Made by a program: the position numbers and the translations under genes. 64,000 nt of DNA from an uncultured Dehalococcoidia bacterium. GTDB taxonomy: Bacteria > Chloroflexota > Dehalococcoidia > Lucifugimonadales > JAAXIE01. The DNA is taken from NCBI GenBank assembly GCA_951813255.1, contig OX638353.1, forward strand, positions 620,001-684,000. Reading direction: 5' to 3'. Of this stretch, positions 35,757-44,789 are shown in pieces. Under the pieces are notes generated by a model that was not told where the DNA came from, did not search any database, and saw nothing but the letters and a program-made list of their open reading frames with translations. Each line of letters starts with the position of its first letter. Position 1 is the first letter of the stretch.

Positions 35757-37583
35757 ATGGTTCGACGACGCATCATACGTACAGCCATTATCGTCGGGAT
35801 ATTGACGGCTTTGGCGGTCCTCGCGCTCTCCTTCAAGGAGATAAATTTCCTAGGCCTTAACCGGAACTCTGACGGCCCCCTTGGCCTGACCTTGGGGCTG
35901 GACCTGCAGGGAGGCAGCTACCTCAAGTACCAAGCCCGCTTCTCCGATGAGGTGGATGTAACCTTCGCCCGGCTCCCTGGAGGCGGCTCTGTGCAAGTAG
36001 TCGACGTGGAAGGGGCCCTCGCCGGGCAGACCGCAACCGTGGAGCCCGTAGAGGGCGAACAAAACCGCTTCACGATTTCGGTGCCCGATGTGACGGAACT
36101 AACGCGTGAGGACGTTGAAGACGACGTACAGGGTGAGTTGGAGACGTGGGCAGAGGGCCGAGGCTTCGTTGTTCAGACAGAACCGAGTTTTTCTGAAGAC
36201 GAGGCCAAGTTCAGCGTGGCGTTCAGTGCCAAAGAGCCCTTCGGTGAAACGGAGATCGAGAGCGCTCTTGCGGATATCGATAACCGGGCCTCCATACGCA
36301 CATCACAAGACAATCGCTATTCCATTGAGTTCCCGCAGGCGAGCGTGGATGAAGAGGTGCAGGCCGATATAACCGAGGCCTTGTCGGCCTTGGCTCCCAT
36401 TGAAGACGTGAATGTGCGACTGGGCCGACAACCCAGCGACGACGACATGGCAGGCGTCATTGAGACCATCAACCGGCGCATCAACGCACTAGGCACCAGT
36501 GAACCCACCATCCAGCGCTTGGGCGAGGACAAGGTGATTGTGCAACTGCCCGGCGTGGAGGACCTGGAAGAGGCTAAGAGGCTCATTGGTGAGACGGCCC
36601 AGTTGGTGTTCTTGGAGCGCACTTGCGAAACGGAGGAGTGCCTCGAGTTCACCGAAGAGCCTGTAGGCGATGGTCTCACTGGTGACGACTTGGAAGATGC
36701 CTATCCCGACCGGGATTCTGCGGGTCTGCCAGCCATCAGCCTCCGTTTCGACGGTAGAGGGACGGGGCTGTTCGCAGACCTCACCCAACGTATCCGAGGG
36801 AATACGTTGAAGCGTATTGCCTTCTACTTGGATAACGAGGAGATATTGGCCCCGGTATCTAGGGCGTACATCCCGGACGGACGCACAATCATTGAAGGCA
36901 TCTTTTCGGTGCAGGAGACTCGTCGAATTTCCATCCAGTTGAAGTCGGGTGCTATTCCCGTGCCCCTGACTCTCATCGCCGAGACCACTGTCGACGCGAC
37001 GTTGGGTCAGGATTCCCTAGACAAGAGCCTCAAGGCGGGCTTGGTGGGACTAGGCTTGGTGCTGGCCTTTATGGTGGTGTATTACCGCGCTCCGGGCGTC
37101 GTTGCGGCTGTCGCCTTGCTGATTTATGCAGCGATCCTCTTGGCAGTATTCAAAATGTTGCCTGTCACCCTCACCCTTTCCGGTCTTGCAGGCGTCATCC
37201 TCTCTATCGGTATGGCCGTAGACGCTAATGTCCTGATTTTCGAGAGGGTGAAGGAAGAGTTGCGTACCGGCCGCACCTTGGCCTCCGCCATGGATGTCGG
37301 CTTCCGACGTGCGTGGACGGCCATCTTTGACGGCAACGTGTCCACCCTCATAACCTGCGCCATCCTTTGGTGGTTGGGCTCCCGTTTGGGGGCACCGCAG
37401 GTGACCGGTTTCTCCATTGCCTTGGGCATCGGCGTGGCTGTAAGTATGTTTACTGCCATCACGGTCAGCCGTAACCTGTTGCAAGCGATGGCCCTGACAC
37501 GTTGGGGTCGCAATATCAGCCTGTTCACGCCCGAAGGACGCCTGCGGCCCGCTGGCGCCAGCGGCGGCGGTGGTGAGGACTAA
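35757..37583 (+). CDS. secD: Protein translocase subunit SecD
   Basis: A 608-residue RND-type membrane protein that uses the proton motive force to complete Sec-dependent export. One N-terminal helix (IIVGILTALAVLALSF) is followed by LGLTLGLDLQGGSYLKY, the large periplasmic P1 domain (residues about 60-400, with MAGVIETINRRINALGTSEPTIQRLG and an acidic loop), and five helices from about 430. These include LSGLAGVILSIGMAVDANVLIFERVKEEL with the conserved Asp. It lies 5 nt after cca and 3 nt before secF. Confidence 0.95.
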   Translation: MVRRRIIRTAIIVGILTALAVLALSFKEINFLGLNRNSDGPLGLTLGLDLQGGSYLKYQARFSDEVDVTFARLPGGGSVQVVDVEGALAGQTATVEPVEGEQNRFTISVPDVTELTREDVEDDVQGELETWAEGRGFVVQTEPSFSEDEAKFSVAFSAKEPFGETEIESALADIDNRASIRTSQDNRYSIEFPQASVDEEVQADITEALSALAPIEDVNVRLGRQPSDDDMAGVIETINRRINALGTSEPTIQRLGEDKVIVQLPGVEDLEEAKRLIGETAQLVFLERTCETEECLEFTEEPVGDGLTGDDLEDAYPDRDSAGLPAISLRFDGRGTGLFADLTQRIRGNTLKRIAFYLDNEEILAPVSRAYIPDGRTIIEGIFSVQETRRISIQLKSGAIPVPLTLIAETTVDATLGQDSLDKSLKAGLVGLGLVLAFMVVYYRAPGVVAAVALLIYAAILLAVFKMLPVTLTLSGLAGVILSIGMAVDANVLIFERVKEELRTGRTLASAMDVGFRRAWTAIFDGNVSTLITCAILWWLGSRLGAPQVTGFSIALGIGVAVSMFTAITVSRNLLQAMALTRWGRNISLFTPEGRLRPAGASGGGGED

Positions 37584-37586
37584 CCG

Positions 37587-38537
37587 GTGACTTGGGATAT
37601 AGTCGGCAAGCGCAAGTGGTTCTTGGTGCTGTCAGCAATCTTGCTGATACCGGGCGTTGTATCTCTGCTCATTCCGCCCAGCCTCACTTTGGGGCTGGAG
37701 TTTAGCAGTGGCTCCGCCTTGGAGGTTCGGTTCCAAGAGCAGGTGGAATTCACCGAGTCCGATGTTCGCCTCGTGTTAGACTCGATGAATCACCCCGAGG
37801 CCATCATCCAAGTCACTGGCGACAACGGCCTCCTTCTCAGGACCGACACGTTACAGGAAGCCATTGGCGACCGGCCCTCCGAGCAATCCCAAATAAGAGA
37901 TGCTCTGACTGAGCAGATAGGCCCCCTCACACCGGAGGGTTTTTCCTTTGAGTCAGTCTCCCCCGTTGTGGCCCGAGAGACGGTGGTCAGAACGATATGG
38001 GCTTCAGTGGCAGCCACAATTGGCATATTGATATACGTTACATGGGCGTTCCGCAATGTGCCTAACCCGGTGCGTTATGGCTTGGCTGCCATAGTAGCTT
38101 TAGTGCACGACGTCGTGATTGTTATCGGAATCTTCTCCATATTGGGGAAGGTGCTGGGCATTGAGGTGGACGTCATATTCATGGTTGGCCTTCTGACCAT
38201 AGCTGGGTACAGCGTTAACGACACCATCGTTGTGTTCGACCGAATACGGGAGAACGTGGCTCGTTCCGTCAATCAGGACCGGCCACTGCCCGACGTCATC
38301 AACGCCAGCCTGTTGGAATCAATGGCCCGCTCCCTCAACACTAGCTTGACCACCATGTTGGTCATTGTGGCCCTGCTGCTCATCGGCGGCTCCACGATCG
38401 TACCTTTCCTGTTGGTGCTGGCCTGTGGGGTCGTGATTGGCACCTACAGTTCAATGTTCGTCGCCAGCCAGTTTCTTGTAATGTGGGATCGAGGGGAGCT
38501 GCGTCGCCTGCTGCCACGCCGACGCCAAGCCACTTAA
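37587..38537 (+). CDS. secF: Protein translocase subunit SecF
   Basis: A 316-residue partner of SecD, starting at GTG 3 nt after it. The N-terminal helix (WFLVLSAILLIPGVVSLLI) leads into the LTLGLEFSSGSALEVRF motif, then a smaller periplasmic domain and five helices, with VGLLTIAGYSVNDTIVVFDRIRENV (conserved Asp) and ARSLNTSLTTMLVIVALLLIGG. Together SecD, SecF and usually YajC form an accessory complex of SecYEG; no yajC is seen here. Confidence 0.95.
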   Translation: MTWDIVGKRKWFLVLSAILLIPGVVSLLIPPSLTLGLEFSSGSALEVRFQEQVEFTESDVRLVLDSMNHPEAIIQVTGDNGLLLRTDTLQEAIGDRPSEQSQIRDALTEQIGPLTPEGFSFESVSPVVARETVVRTIWASVAATIGILIYVTWAFRNVPNPVRYGLAAIVALVHDVVIVIGIFSILGKVLGIEVDVIFMVGLLTIAGYSVNDTIVVFDRIRENVARSVNQDRPLPDVINASLLESMARSLNTSLTTMLVIVALLLIGGSTIVPFLLVLACGVVIGTYSSMFVASQFLVMWDRGELRRLLPRRRQAT

Positions 38538-38541
38538 GCGA

Positions 38542-39585
38542 TCACGGATAGTTCCAATTTGGCGTGAGTACGAACCGTCCCATATGGTTCCCGTTCGCCA
38601 TGGTGTCGTAGGCTTCTTGCCAGCGTTCCAAGGGCATGAGTTGAGCGACCACGGGATGTACCCTCTTCTGTTGCACCAACTCCACCGCCGACCGCAAGTC
38701 ATCCCTGCCCGCGCCTGACGAACCCAGGATAGAGGCGTCCCGGAAGATAATCTCAGCCAGCGCCATGGACACATCCTCGCCTTGCACCTCGCCTAGGAGT
38801 ACCAGTCGTCCGTACTGTGCCAAGCATCGAAGGGTGGAGTTGAACAGGGGCGAGCCAACCGTGTCCAAAGCCACATCCACACCGGAGTCTTCCGTCAACG
38901 CCAGCAGCACCTCCGGGAAGTCCAACTCTCCAACGCAGAGCACTTGGTCTGCTCCTAGACTCTCCAAGTCCTCGACTTTCGAGTAACTGCGGGTAACCGC
39001 GTAGACTACTGCTCCAGAGGCCTTTGCAAGCTGCACGGAGTGAGCGCCGAGGCCACCGCCCGCACCGGTCACCAGCACTTTCTCCCCGGGGAGTACCTTG
39101 CCGACTTTCCTGATGGCGCGCTGCACCACACCCATGGGACAGCCGAGCAGGCATGCGCTGGTCAGGTCGAGTTCTGGTGGAAGCTTGACCAAGCTGGTAG
39201 CCCGTAGGCTGACATACTCAGCGAACCCTCCATCGGTTCCGTGGCCGATGCCATGGCCATCGACGCAGCGGTGCTCCAATCCATAGGCACACCGGTTGCA
39301 ACGTCCGCAAGCGTCGGTCTGGATGCTGGCCACAGGGTCACCTGCCCTGAAGTCGTCAACCTCAGGGCCCACAGCCTCGACAATGCCGGATATCTCGTGG
39401 CCGAGAACTACGTTGTCCTTCACCCCACGACGCAGCACGCCTCGCATCACCAGAACGTCGTGGTAACAGAGGCCGCAGGCTTCGACTCGTACCAAGATTT
39501 GGTCGCCCGACACTTGGGGCACGGGCAGGTCCTTGAGGGCAAGCTGAGGGCGTGGGCCGGGACGCTGCAACACTAAAGCTTTCAT
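38542..39585 (-). CDS. Zinc-dependent alcohol dehydrogenase
   Basis: A 347-residue medium-chain dehydrogenase. The catalytic zinc site is CGLCYHD...GHEISGIVEAVG, structural zinc is held by CGRCNRCAYGLEHRC, and the NAD(P) motif is VTGAGGGLGAHSVQLAK, with VALDTVG before the C-terminal part. The Gly-rich nucleotide motif (GAGGGLGxH) is closer to quinone-reductase-like/Zn-ADH types. Length is typical. It converges on secF, stop codons 4 nt apart. The alcohol or aldehyde substrate is unknown. Confidence 0.88.
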   Translation of the reverse strand: MKALVLQRPGPRPQLALKDLPVPQVSGDQILVRVEACGLCYHDVLVMRGVLRRGVKDNVVLGHEISGIVEAVGPEVDDFRAGDPVASIQTDACGRCNRCAYGLEHRCVDGHGIGHGTDGGFAEYVSLRATSLVKLPPELDLTSACLLGCPMGVVQRAIRKVGKVLPGEKVLVTGAGGGLGAHSVQLAKASGAVVYAVTRSYSKVEDLESLGADQVLCVGELDFPEVLLALTEDSGVDVALDTVGSPLFNSTLRCLAQYGRLVLLGEVQGEDVSMALAEIIFRDASILGSSGAGRDDLRSAVELVQQKRVHPVVAQLMPLERWQEAYDTMANGNHMGRFVLTPNWNYP

Positions 39586-39661
39586 GGCGTGGCGATTATA
39601 TGGCTAGGGTCGCTATAATGCAGCCTAAGCCATTGAAGCCAGATAGTGGGGAGGTTGTGCC

Positions 39662-40516
39662 ATGAGGTTGGGTGCTCACATGTCCACTGCCGGTGGGCTC
39701 GGTAAGGCCATCGACCGTGGCGCGGAGATAGGCTGTGAGGCTATCCAGATATTCGGGTCGCCACCCCAAGGCTGGGCCTTCAAGATGCCAGCCGAGGAGC
39801 AACTCGCTGAGTTCCGTCGCAAGTCAGGGGAGGCGGATATCGCTCCCGTGTACCTTCACGCCATCTATCTCATAAACTTGGGCACACCCAAAGAAGATAA
39901 TCTAGCCAAGGGCAAGACATCCCTCGTCAACTACATGAACTTGGCGTCCCAGATCAACGCGCAGGGAGTCATCTTCCACCCCGGAAGTCACGGCGGTTTG
40001 GGCTACGACGCCATCTTCGAACAGACGGTGGCCGGTATACACGAGGTGCTGGAGCGCTCTCCGGAGGGGCCGTACCTCACAGTGGAAAACACTGCTGGCA
40101 TGGGCCAGCACATCGGTGCCAGCTTTGAGGAGTTGGGGCGCATCATCCACGCTGTGGACAGCCCCCGCGTACGAGTGTGTCTGGATACCCAACACTCCTT
40201 CGCTGCCGGCTACGATGTGTCCAGCAAGGACGGAGTTCAAGCAATGCTGGACGAATTCGACCATCACGTGGGCTTGGAGAGGCTGGCAGCAGTGCACGCG
40301 AACGATTCGAAGCGGGTGCTGGGTGCTGGTGTGGACCGGCATGAGAATATCGGCGAGGGCTATATCGGCGTCGAGGGGTTCGAGCACATCATGAGCGCCC
40401 CGGCCTTCTGGGACCTTCCTTTCTTCCTAGAAGTTCCTGGACTGGACAACAAGGGCCCGGACCGGGCTAACCTCGACATCCTCAAGGATATACGCAGCCG
40501 GTTAGTCCCAGTCTAG
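39662..40516 (+). CDS. nfo: Endonuclease IV (AP endonuclease)
   Basis: A 284-residue TIM-barrel trinuclear-zinc enzyme (EC 3.1.21.2) cutting DNA at abasic sites in base-excision repair. Motifs: LGAHMSTAGGLGKAI, FHPGSHGGLGYD, VENTAGMGQHIGASFEEL, VCLDTQHSFAAGYDV, and HANDSKRVLGAGVDRHENIGEGYIG, which together supply the His, Asp and Glu zinc ligands. A TATAAT box lies at 39616-39621. The stop shares one base with the GTG of the next gene. Confidence 0.94.
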   Translation: MRLGAHMSTAGGLGKAIDRGAEIGCEAIQIFGSPPQGWAFKMPAEEQLAEFRRKSGEADIAPVYLHAIYLINLGTPKEDNLAKGKTSLVNYMNLASQINAQGVIFHPGSHGGLGYDAIFEQTVAGIHEVLERSPEGPYLTVENTAGMGQHIGASFEELGRIIHAVDSPRVRVCLDTQHSFAAGYDVSSKDGVQAMLDEFDHHVGLERLAAVHANDSKRVLGAGVDRHENIGEGYIGVEGFEHIMSAPAFWDLPFFLEVPGLDNKGPDRANLDILKDIRSRLVPV

Positions 40517-40890
40517 TGGTGCGCCTCACTCGGCGTCAGTTCCTGCGACTGGTTCAGCAGGCCTACGCTGAACTGCCAGACAAGGTGACGCGCGTCCTCG
40601 AGAACCTGGAAGTGGTGGTGGAACGCTGGCCCGACCGTGAGTTGATGGTCGACTTGGAGTTGGAGGACCGTCATGAGCTTTTGGGCCTCTACGTCGGCGT
40701 TCCACTTCCTGATCGTGGGAGTGAGCTTCCTCAACTGCCAGACCTGATCTACCTGTTCCAACGCCCCATCGAACTCCGCTGTAGCACCCCGGAAGAGGTC
40801 GTGGAGGAGGTTCGCGTCACGCTGTTGCACGAGGTGGGGCACTATTTCGGATTGGACGAGGAGGACTTGGAGCGTCAAGGCTACGGATGA
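40516..40890 (+). CDS. Zincin-like metallopeptidase (PF06262 type)
   Basis: A 124-residue protein with the short zincin motif LLHEVGHYFGLDEEDL near the C-terminus: His-Glu-x-x-His plus a downstream Asp-Glu-Glu, typical of the small minigluzincin-like family formerly annotated as DUF1025. The preceding IYLFQRPIE strand and VEEVRVT helix complete the fold. It starts at GTG overlapping the nfo stop by one base, so it is translationally coupled. The substrate is unknown. Confidence 0.83.
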   Translation: MVRLTRRQFLRLVQQAYAELPDKVTRVLENLEVVVERWPDRELMVDLELEDRHELLGLYVGVPLPDRGSELPQLPDLIYLFQRPIELRCSTPEEVVEEVRVTLLHEVGHYFGLDEEDLERQGYG

Positions 40891-41056
40891 CTACAGAGAG
40901 CGAGTTGGGGATTGCATCGGCCAACTTCGTGTGTACGTTTATGGGCCGCCAGTCCATTTCGGCTACAGTCTCACGTACCGACAGCCTGCCATTGACACCC
41001 TCATGGCGTGATGCGAGAATCCCGATTGACTTCAAATTGTATATGGAGGATACCTT

Positions 41057-41269
41057 ATGGCTGACTGCACCGTCCAAGTCCGGATGAACGGCCCGCTGCG
41101 TATCACCGGCCCCTTCGATCTGACCGATCAGGACGACAACGCGTTCACCATCCCCGAGGGGCAGGCCGTAGCTCTGTGTCGCTGTGGCCGCTCGGCAAAC
41201 AAGCCCTTCTGCGACAGCCGGCACCGCACCGAAGAGCCGATGTTCGAAGCCCCGAGCACCGCAGCATAA
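41057..41269 (+). CDS. CDGSH iron-sulfur domain protein
   Basis: A 70-residue protein with ALCRCGRSANKPFCDSRH, the three-Cys one-His ligand set of CDGSH [2Fe-2S] proteins (Gly of CDGSH replaced by Ser, Ser by Arg). The N-terminal NGPLRITGPFDLTDQDDN strand region is typical of the bacterial single-CDGSH type. ATGGAGGATA precedes the ATG. Members are redox-active, labile cluster carriers; the partner here is unknown. A terminator hairpin follows. Confidence 0.88.
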   Translation: MADCTVQVRMNGPLRITGPFDLTDQDDNAFTIPEGQAVALCRCGRSANKPFCDSRHRTEEPMFEAPSTAA

Positions 41270-41298
41270 CTGGATGACGTGGGCTATCGGCCCACTCG

Positions 41299-41338
41299 AA
41301 AGGGGTGTAGTGGAGTGCTTGGCCACTACACCCCTTTT
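41299..41338. terminator. Bidirectional terminator
   Basis: A perfect 15-bp stem (AAAGGGGTGTAGTGG and complement), 9-nt loop, TTTTCT on the plus side and TTTCG on the minus side, lying between the CDGSH gene and the convergent leucine dehydrogenase gene. Confidence 0.85.
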
Positions 41339-41354
41339 CTATGCCCATCGTTCT

Positions 41355-42425
41355 TTAGTTGGCGCGATAGACTTCGCGCAGGGCCTGCACAGACGATATA
41401 CGCATCTGGGCTAGCCTGTTGGCAGCCTCCGCAGTGGTAATCTCTTCTTGCTGCGCCGTGTTCAGCAGGTCTCGCATGGTATCGTAGATCCGCTCTGTAA
41501 TCTGCCGGGCTCGTGCTTCGTTGTAGTTCGCGCCGATTTCACAGGATACATTGATGATGCCCCCTGCGTTGATGATGTAGTCTGGCGCGTATACTACCCC
41601 CCTGTCCTGTAGACGCTTCCCGTCCTGTTCGCTCTCCAACTGGTTGTTGGCGCCCCCGGCAACGATGGCGCAGTTTAGCCGCGGTATGGTGCCTGCATTC
41701 AGAGTTCCCCCCAAGGCGCAGGGAGAAAAGATATCGCAGTCCACATCGTAGATCGCTTCGGTATCCACGATGCTTGCTCCCAAGCCGGACGCTTCCTCCA
41801 TCGCCTTCCGCGAAACGTCTGTGGCCACGAGGCTGGCGCCCTCCCTCAACAGGTGCGTTGCCGTCTCGTGGGCCACCTTGCCGAACCCTTGCATGGCCAC
41901 CACGCGACCCTGTAGCGAGTCGCTACCCCAAGCCGACTTGGCGCAGGCCTTCATGCCTAGGTATACCCCCAAGCCAGTGAGGATCGAGGTGCTGCCGCTG
42001 CCCCCCATTTCAGTGGGCAAACCCACTACGTGCGGTGTCTCCAGCCGGATCATTTCTAAGTCCAGTGTGGTGGTTCCCACGTCTGTGGTGGTGATGTAGC
42101 GTCCGTTCAGGCTATCGATGTGGCGGGCATAGGCCCTCAGCAGGACCTCACGATTGCTGCTATGAGGGTCGGCCCAGATGACTCCCTTACCGCCCCCCAA
42201 GGCCAACCCGGCCGCAGCCGACTTGTATGTCATGGCTTCAGAGAGGCGTAGGGCATCGAGCATGGCGTCTTCTTCTGTGGCGTAGTCCCACATTCGTGTG
42301 CCGCCACATCCTGGCCCCAGGGTCGTGTCGTGCAGAGCGATGAACGCCTTGAGGCCCACCGATGGTTCGGAGCACACCAGCATCCCCTCATGACCGTGTT
42401 TGTTCATGTACTTAAAGATATCCAT
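41355..42425 (-). CDS. Leucine/phenylalanine/valine/glutamate-family amino acid dehydrogenase
   Basis: A 356-residue oxidative deaminase, probably leucine dehydrogenase (EC 1.4.1.9): GLKAFIALHDTTLGPGCGGTRMWDY, SEAMTYKSAAAGLALGGGKGVI (catalytic Lys), TTTDVGTTTLDLEMI (catalytic Asp), and the Rossmann motif VVAMQGFGKVAHETATHLL. GGTRM, with Gly-Gly-Thr in the substrate pocket, is the leucine dehydrogenase form. GTG ATG at the start makes either 42428 or 42425 possible. Last gene of the selB-nurA-herA run, 58 nt after herA. Confidence 0.87.
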   Translation of the reverse strand: MDIFKYMNKHGHEGMLVCSEPSVGLKAFIALHDTTLGPGCGGTRMWDYATEEDAMLDALRLSEAMTYKSAAAGLALGGGKGVIWADPHSSNREVLLRAYARHIDSLNGRYITTTDVGTTTLDLEMIRLETPHVVGLPTEMGGSGSTSILTGLGVYLGMKACAKSAWGSDSLQGRVVAMQGFGKVAHETATHLLREGASLVATDVSRKAMEEASGLGASIVDTEAIYDVDCDIFSPCALGGTLNAGTIPRLNCAIVAGGANNQLESEQDGKRLQDRGVVYAPDYIINAGGIINVSCEIGANYNEARARQITERIYDTMRDLLNTAQQEEITTAEAANRLAQMRISSVQALREVYRAN

Positions 42426-42486
42426 CACTGCCCACGCTTTCTATTGAGGCATCGCTTTACGCTGGGTTGCTAAGGGTGCTCTTGGG

Positions 42487-44160
42487 CTAGCGGAACAAGT
42501 CGTCGATGTGGATGTCGCCCAATGGACTCACCTCCTGCTCGGGGAGACTTGATGTGGGCTCACTTGGAACTGCGCCGCGCGTCAATGCAAGGTACGACTG
42601 CCCGCTGCCATACTCGCGGGTGCGCACCACTACCGGCATGGGCACGGCATGCCCGAATATGAGAGCCTGCTGCTGTGGCTCCAATCGTGAGAGGAGTGCA
42701 CGCAATTCACGGGAACCTGACGTGCCGGCGAGAACGGCGTCCACGTCTCGCTCGTTGTCCAGCAGGCATGTGAGCTTGGTGCCTACTTGGCTCATCACCT
42801 CGGAATCGATGGCTCCCGGGCGTTGATCGATGACCATCAGGGTGACGTTGTACTTCCGCATCTCCCGCGCAATCGTCCCGAAGATGGTCTGAGATGCCAC
42901 AGCAGGGTTGAGGAACTTGTGGGCCTCTTCAATGGTGATAATGAGAGGGCGCGGCTCCGTCCCGACACCTCCCTCGGCTTGCTCCTTCAGCCGGACATAA
43001 CGTTCGTGAATCCTACGGGTGAGGAGATTGCTGACGAGTATGTACGCGTTGGTATCATTGCCCCAGCGCCCGAACTCCAGCACAACGTGCTTGCCCCGCG
43101 TGAGGTTGTCGAGAATGCGGGAAACGGAGTCGTGCACCGCGCTCTCCGACATGAAGTCGTAGCGCTTGAAACGCGAAAGCCGGTTGTATAGGCTGCCCAA
43201 GGCTTGGGCGTTGACTCCCAAATCGTTGGCTAGGTCCGATACCTCGGCGCGCCCCTGCAGGTCTAGAAACTCTTTAACCCAGTTGCTGCCTCGAAAGTGG
43301 CGTTGCAGATCGTAGGCAGCGGAGGCGGCTACGTCGGAGAGGCCCAGGTTGTCCTTCAGGACCTCCACATCTTCCGGGTCAATGTCGTTGTAGGAAATGC
43401 GCACTTCCTCGTCAGGGGAGAGGCCGCGACGCCGGGAGCTTTCGGGGTCTAGTGAGAACACTGCCACTTGAGAGGCGAATAGCTGCTTCAGACCTTTGAC
43501 GAAGGTGCCGCCTTCCCTGATGCCCTGCCATCCATAGTCGTTGTGCATGTCGAAGACCAGCATGGAGGCCACGTTCTGCTGAAGGAGGCCTGCCAGCAGT
43601 AGGCGAGTAAGGAATGTCTTGCCCGTTCCGCTCTTGCCGAAGATGCCCACTGAGCGGGCAGCTAGCTGTTGCAGGTTGAGGCAGACCTTGGCCTCCATAT
43701 CGAGCGGGCTGCCGATGTAGAAGTAGTCCTTGTCGCTCTCATCACCGAAAACGGTGGACACGTCTTGTTGGGTTGCGGAGAAGACTCGAGAGAAATGGGC
43801 AGGGATAGTCTTGGCTGGTTGAGGCCCTTCTTCGGAGTCGCCCAGCACCATTGGCAGTGTCAGTTGAGGCACGAGGGCGATGCGCCCGTAGGCTGCCGTG
43901 CCTGCCACCACTTGGCGGACAAAGGGGTTGCTCACGTCCGGGGGTGTATGCTCCAGTGAGGAATCGGAGGTGCCCAGCGACACTTCGGAGACCACGCCGA
44001 AGAAGCGTTGCCTTTCACCTTGGATAGTAGCAAAGGTTCCCACTTTCATGTCCTCTACCGAAACATCGCCATCGAGGCGCACATCGACGCCCCGCGTTAG
44101 CGAACCGCTAAGGACTAAGCCCAAGGACTTGCCGGATATGGGCAGGCCATTCATCGTCAT
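42487..44160 (-). CDS. herA: HerA-like DNA translocase ATPase
   Basis: A 557-residue FtsK/HerA-type hexameric ATPase. An N-terminal HAS-barrel-like region (VSVEDMKVGTFATIQGERQRFFGVVSEV) precedes Walker A GIFGKSGTGKTFLTRLLL (about residue 193), Walker B PLIITIEEAHKFLNP (about 400), and arginine-finger-like segments near SRVGTKLTCLL. HerA works with the nuclease NurA to resect DNA ends, best known in archaea; bacterial copies also occur in defence loci. Its ATG overlaps the stop of the preceding gene by 4 nt. Confidence 0.88.
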   Translation of the reverse strand: MTMNGLPISGKSLGLVLSGSLTRGVDVRLDGDVSVEDMKVGTFATIQGERQRFFGVVSEVSLGTSDSSLEHTPPDVSNPFVRQVVAGTAAYGRIALVPQLTLPMVLGDSEEGPQPAKTIPAHFSRVFSATQQDVSTVFGDESDKDYFYIGSPLDMEAKVCLNLQQLAARSVGIFGKSGTGKTFLTRLLLAGLLQQNVASMLVFDMHNDYGWQGIREGGTFVKGLKQLFASQVAVFSLDPESSRRRGLSPDEEVRISYNDIDPEDVEVLKDNLGLSDVAASAAYDLQRHFRGSNWVKEFLDLQGRAEVSDLANDLGVNAQALGSLYNRLSRFKRYDFMSESAVHDSVSRILDNLTRGKHVVLEFGRWGNDTNAYILVSNLLTRRIHERYVRLKEQAEGGVGTEPRPLIITIEEAHKFLNPAVASQTIFGTIAREMRKYNVTLMVIDQRPGAIDSEVMSQVGTKLTCLLDNERDVDAVLAGTSGSRELRALLSRLEPQQQALIFGHAVPMPVVVRTREYGSGQSYLALTRGAVPSEPTSSLPEQEVSPLGDIHIDDLFR

Positions 44161-44759
44161 TGAGGAGATATCCTCCTGAGGATGCCGTCCAGCCTTGGCA
44201 GGTCCGAAGACAAGCGAGCTGCCAAGGCCTTGCCTGCCGTGAGCAGAAAGTCACGACGGTCGGGGTGTGCGTCTGCGGCCCGCACCAGAAGGGCGCCGGC
44301 GATCTCATCGGCCCATGTGGGTTGTCCCTCCAGTAGCAGGGGCAGAAAATCGAGATTCTGAGTGAACTCCCTCACCTCCTGCTCGTCGCAGCGATGGGCA
44401 AAAGCGTGTACGGGAGGCGGAATAGGAGGCAGACCGTGTCGCACTGCCTGATTCTGGCCGTAGCCTAGGACCCTTGCCTCAAAGCGGGTACAGAGGAGCC
44501 GGGTCAGTTGAGGGTTGGACCTGTAGATGCCCTCTTCGGTGTCTTCCTCCTCGCCGCGGGCCACCACTGGCCTGCCTGGGTAAAGGGATTCAGTGCTGAT
44601 CCGCGAGACTACGCCGTACACCTCAGGCGACCGGGTCATTACCAAAGTGCCCAGTGGAGGAGCTTGGTACAGTTGGTAGCACTGCACAGTACAGCGGTCA
44701 GTGGCCGATTCCACGACCTCGCCCACACGCCTGGAGGTTTGCGCCACGCGCTGAGACAC
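44157..44759 (-). CDS. HAS-barrel-like protein between nurA and herA
   Basis: A 200-residue protein starting at GTG. The N-terminal 60 residues (RVGEVVESATDRCTVQCYQLYQAPPLGTLVMTR, EVYGVVSRISTES) resemble the HAS-barrel found at the N-terminus of HerA ATPases. The helical C-terminal part (residues 110-200) has no clear match. It overlaps herA by 4 nt (ATGA) and follows nurA by 30 nt, so it is surely part of that module, perhaps as an assembly subunit. That role is inferred from context only. Confidence 0.65.
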   Translation of the reverse strand: MSQRVAQTSRRVGEVVESATDRCTVQCYQLYQAPPLGTLVMTRSPEVYGVVSRISTESLYPGRPVVARGEEEDTEEGIYRSNPQLTRLLCTRFEARVLGYGQNQAVRHGLPPIPPPVHAFAHRCDEQEVREFTQNLDFLPLLLEGQPTWADEIAGALLVRAADAHPDRRDFLLTAGKALAARLSSDLPRLDGILRRISPQ

Positions 44760-44789
44760 GTCTACGGTCCTTCCCAGGTTCTTAGGGGC

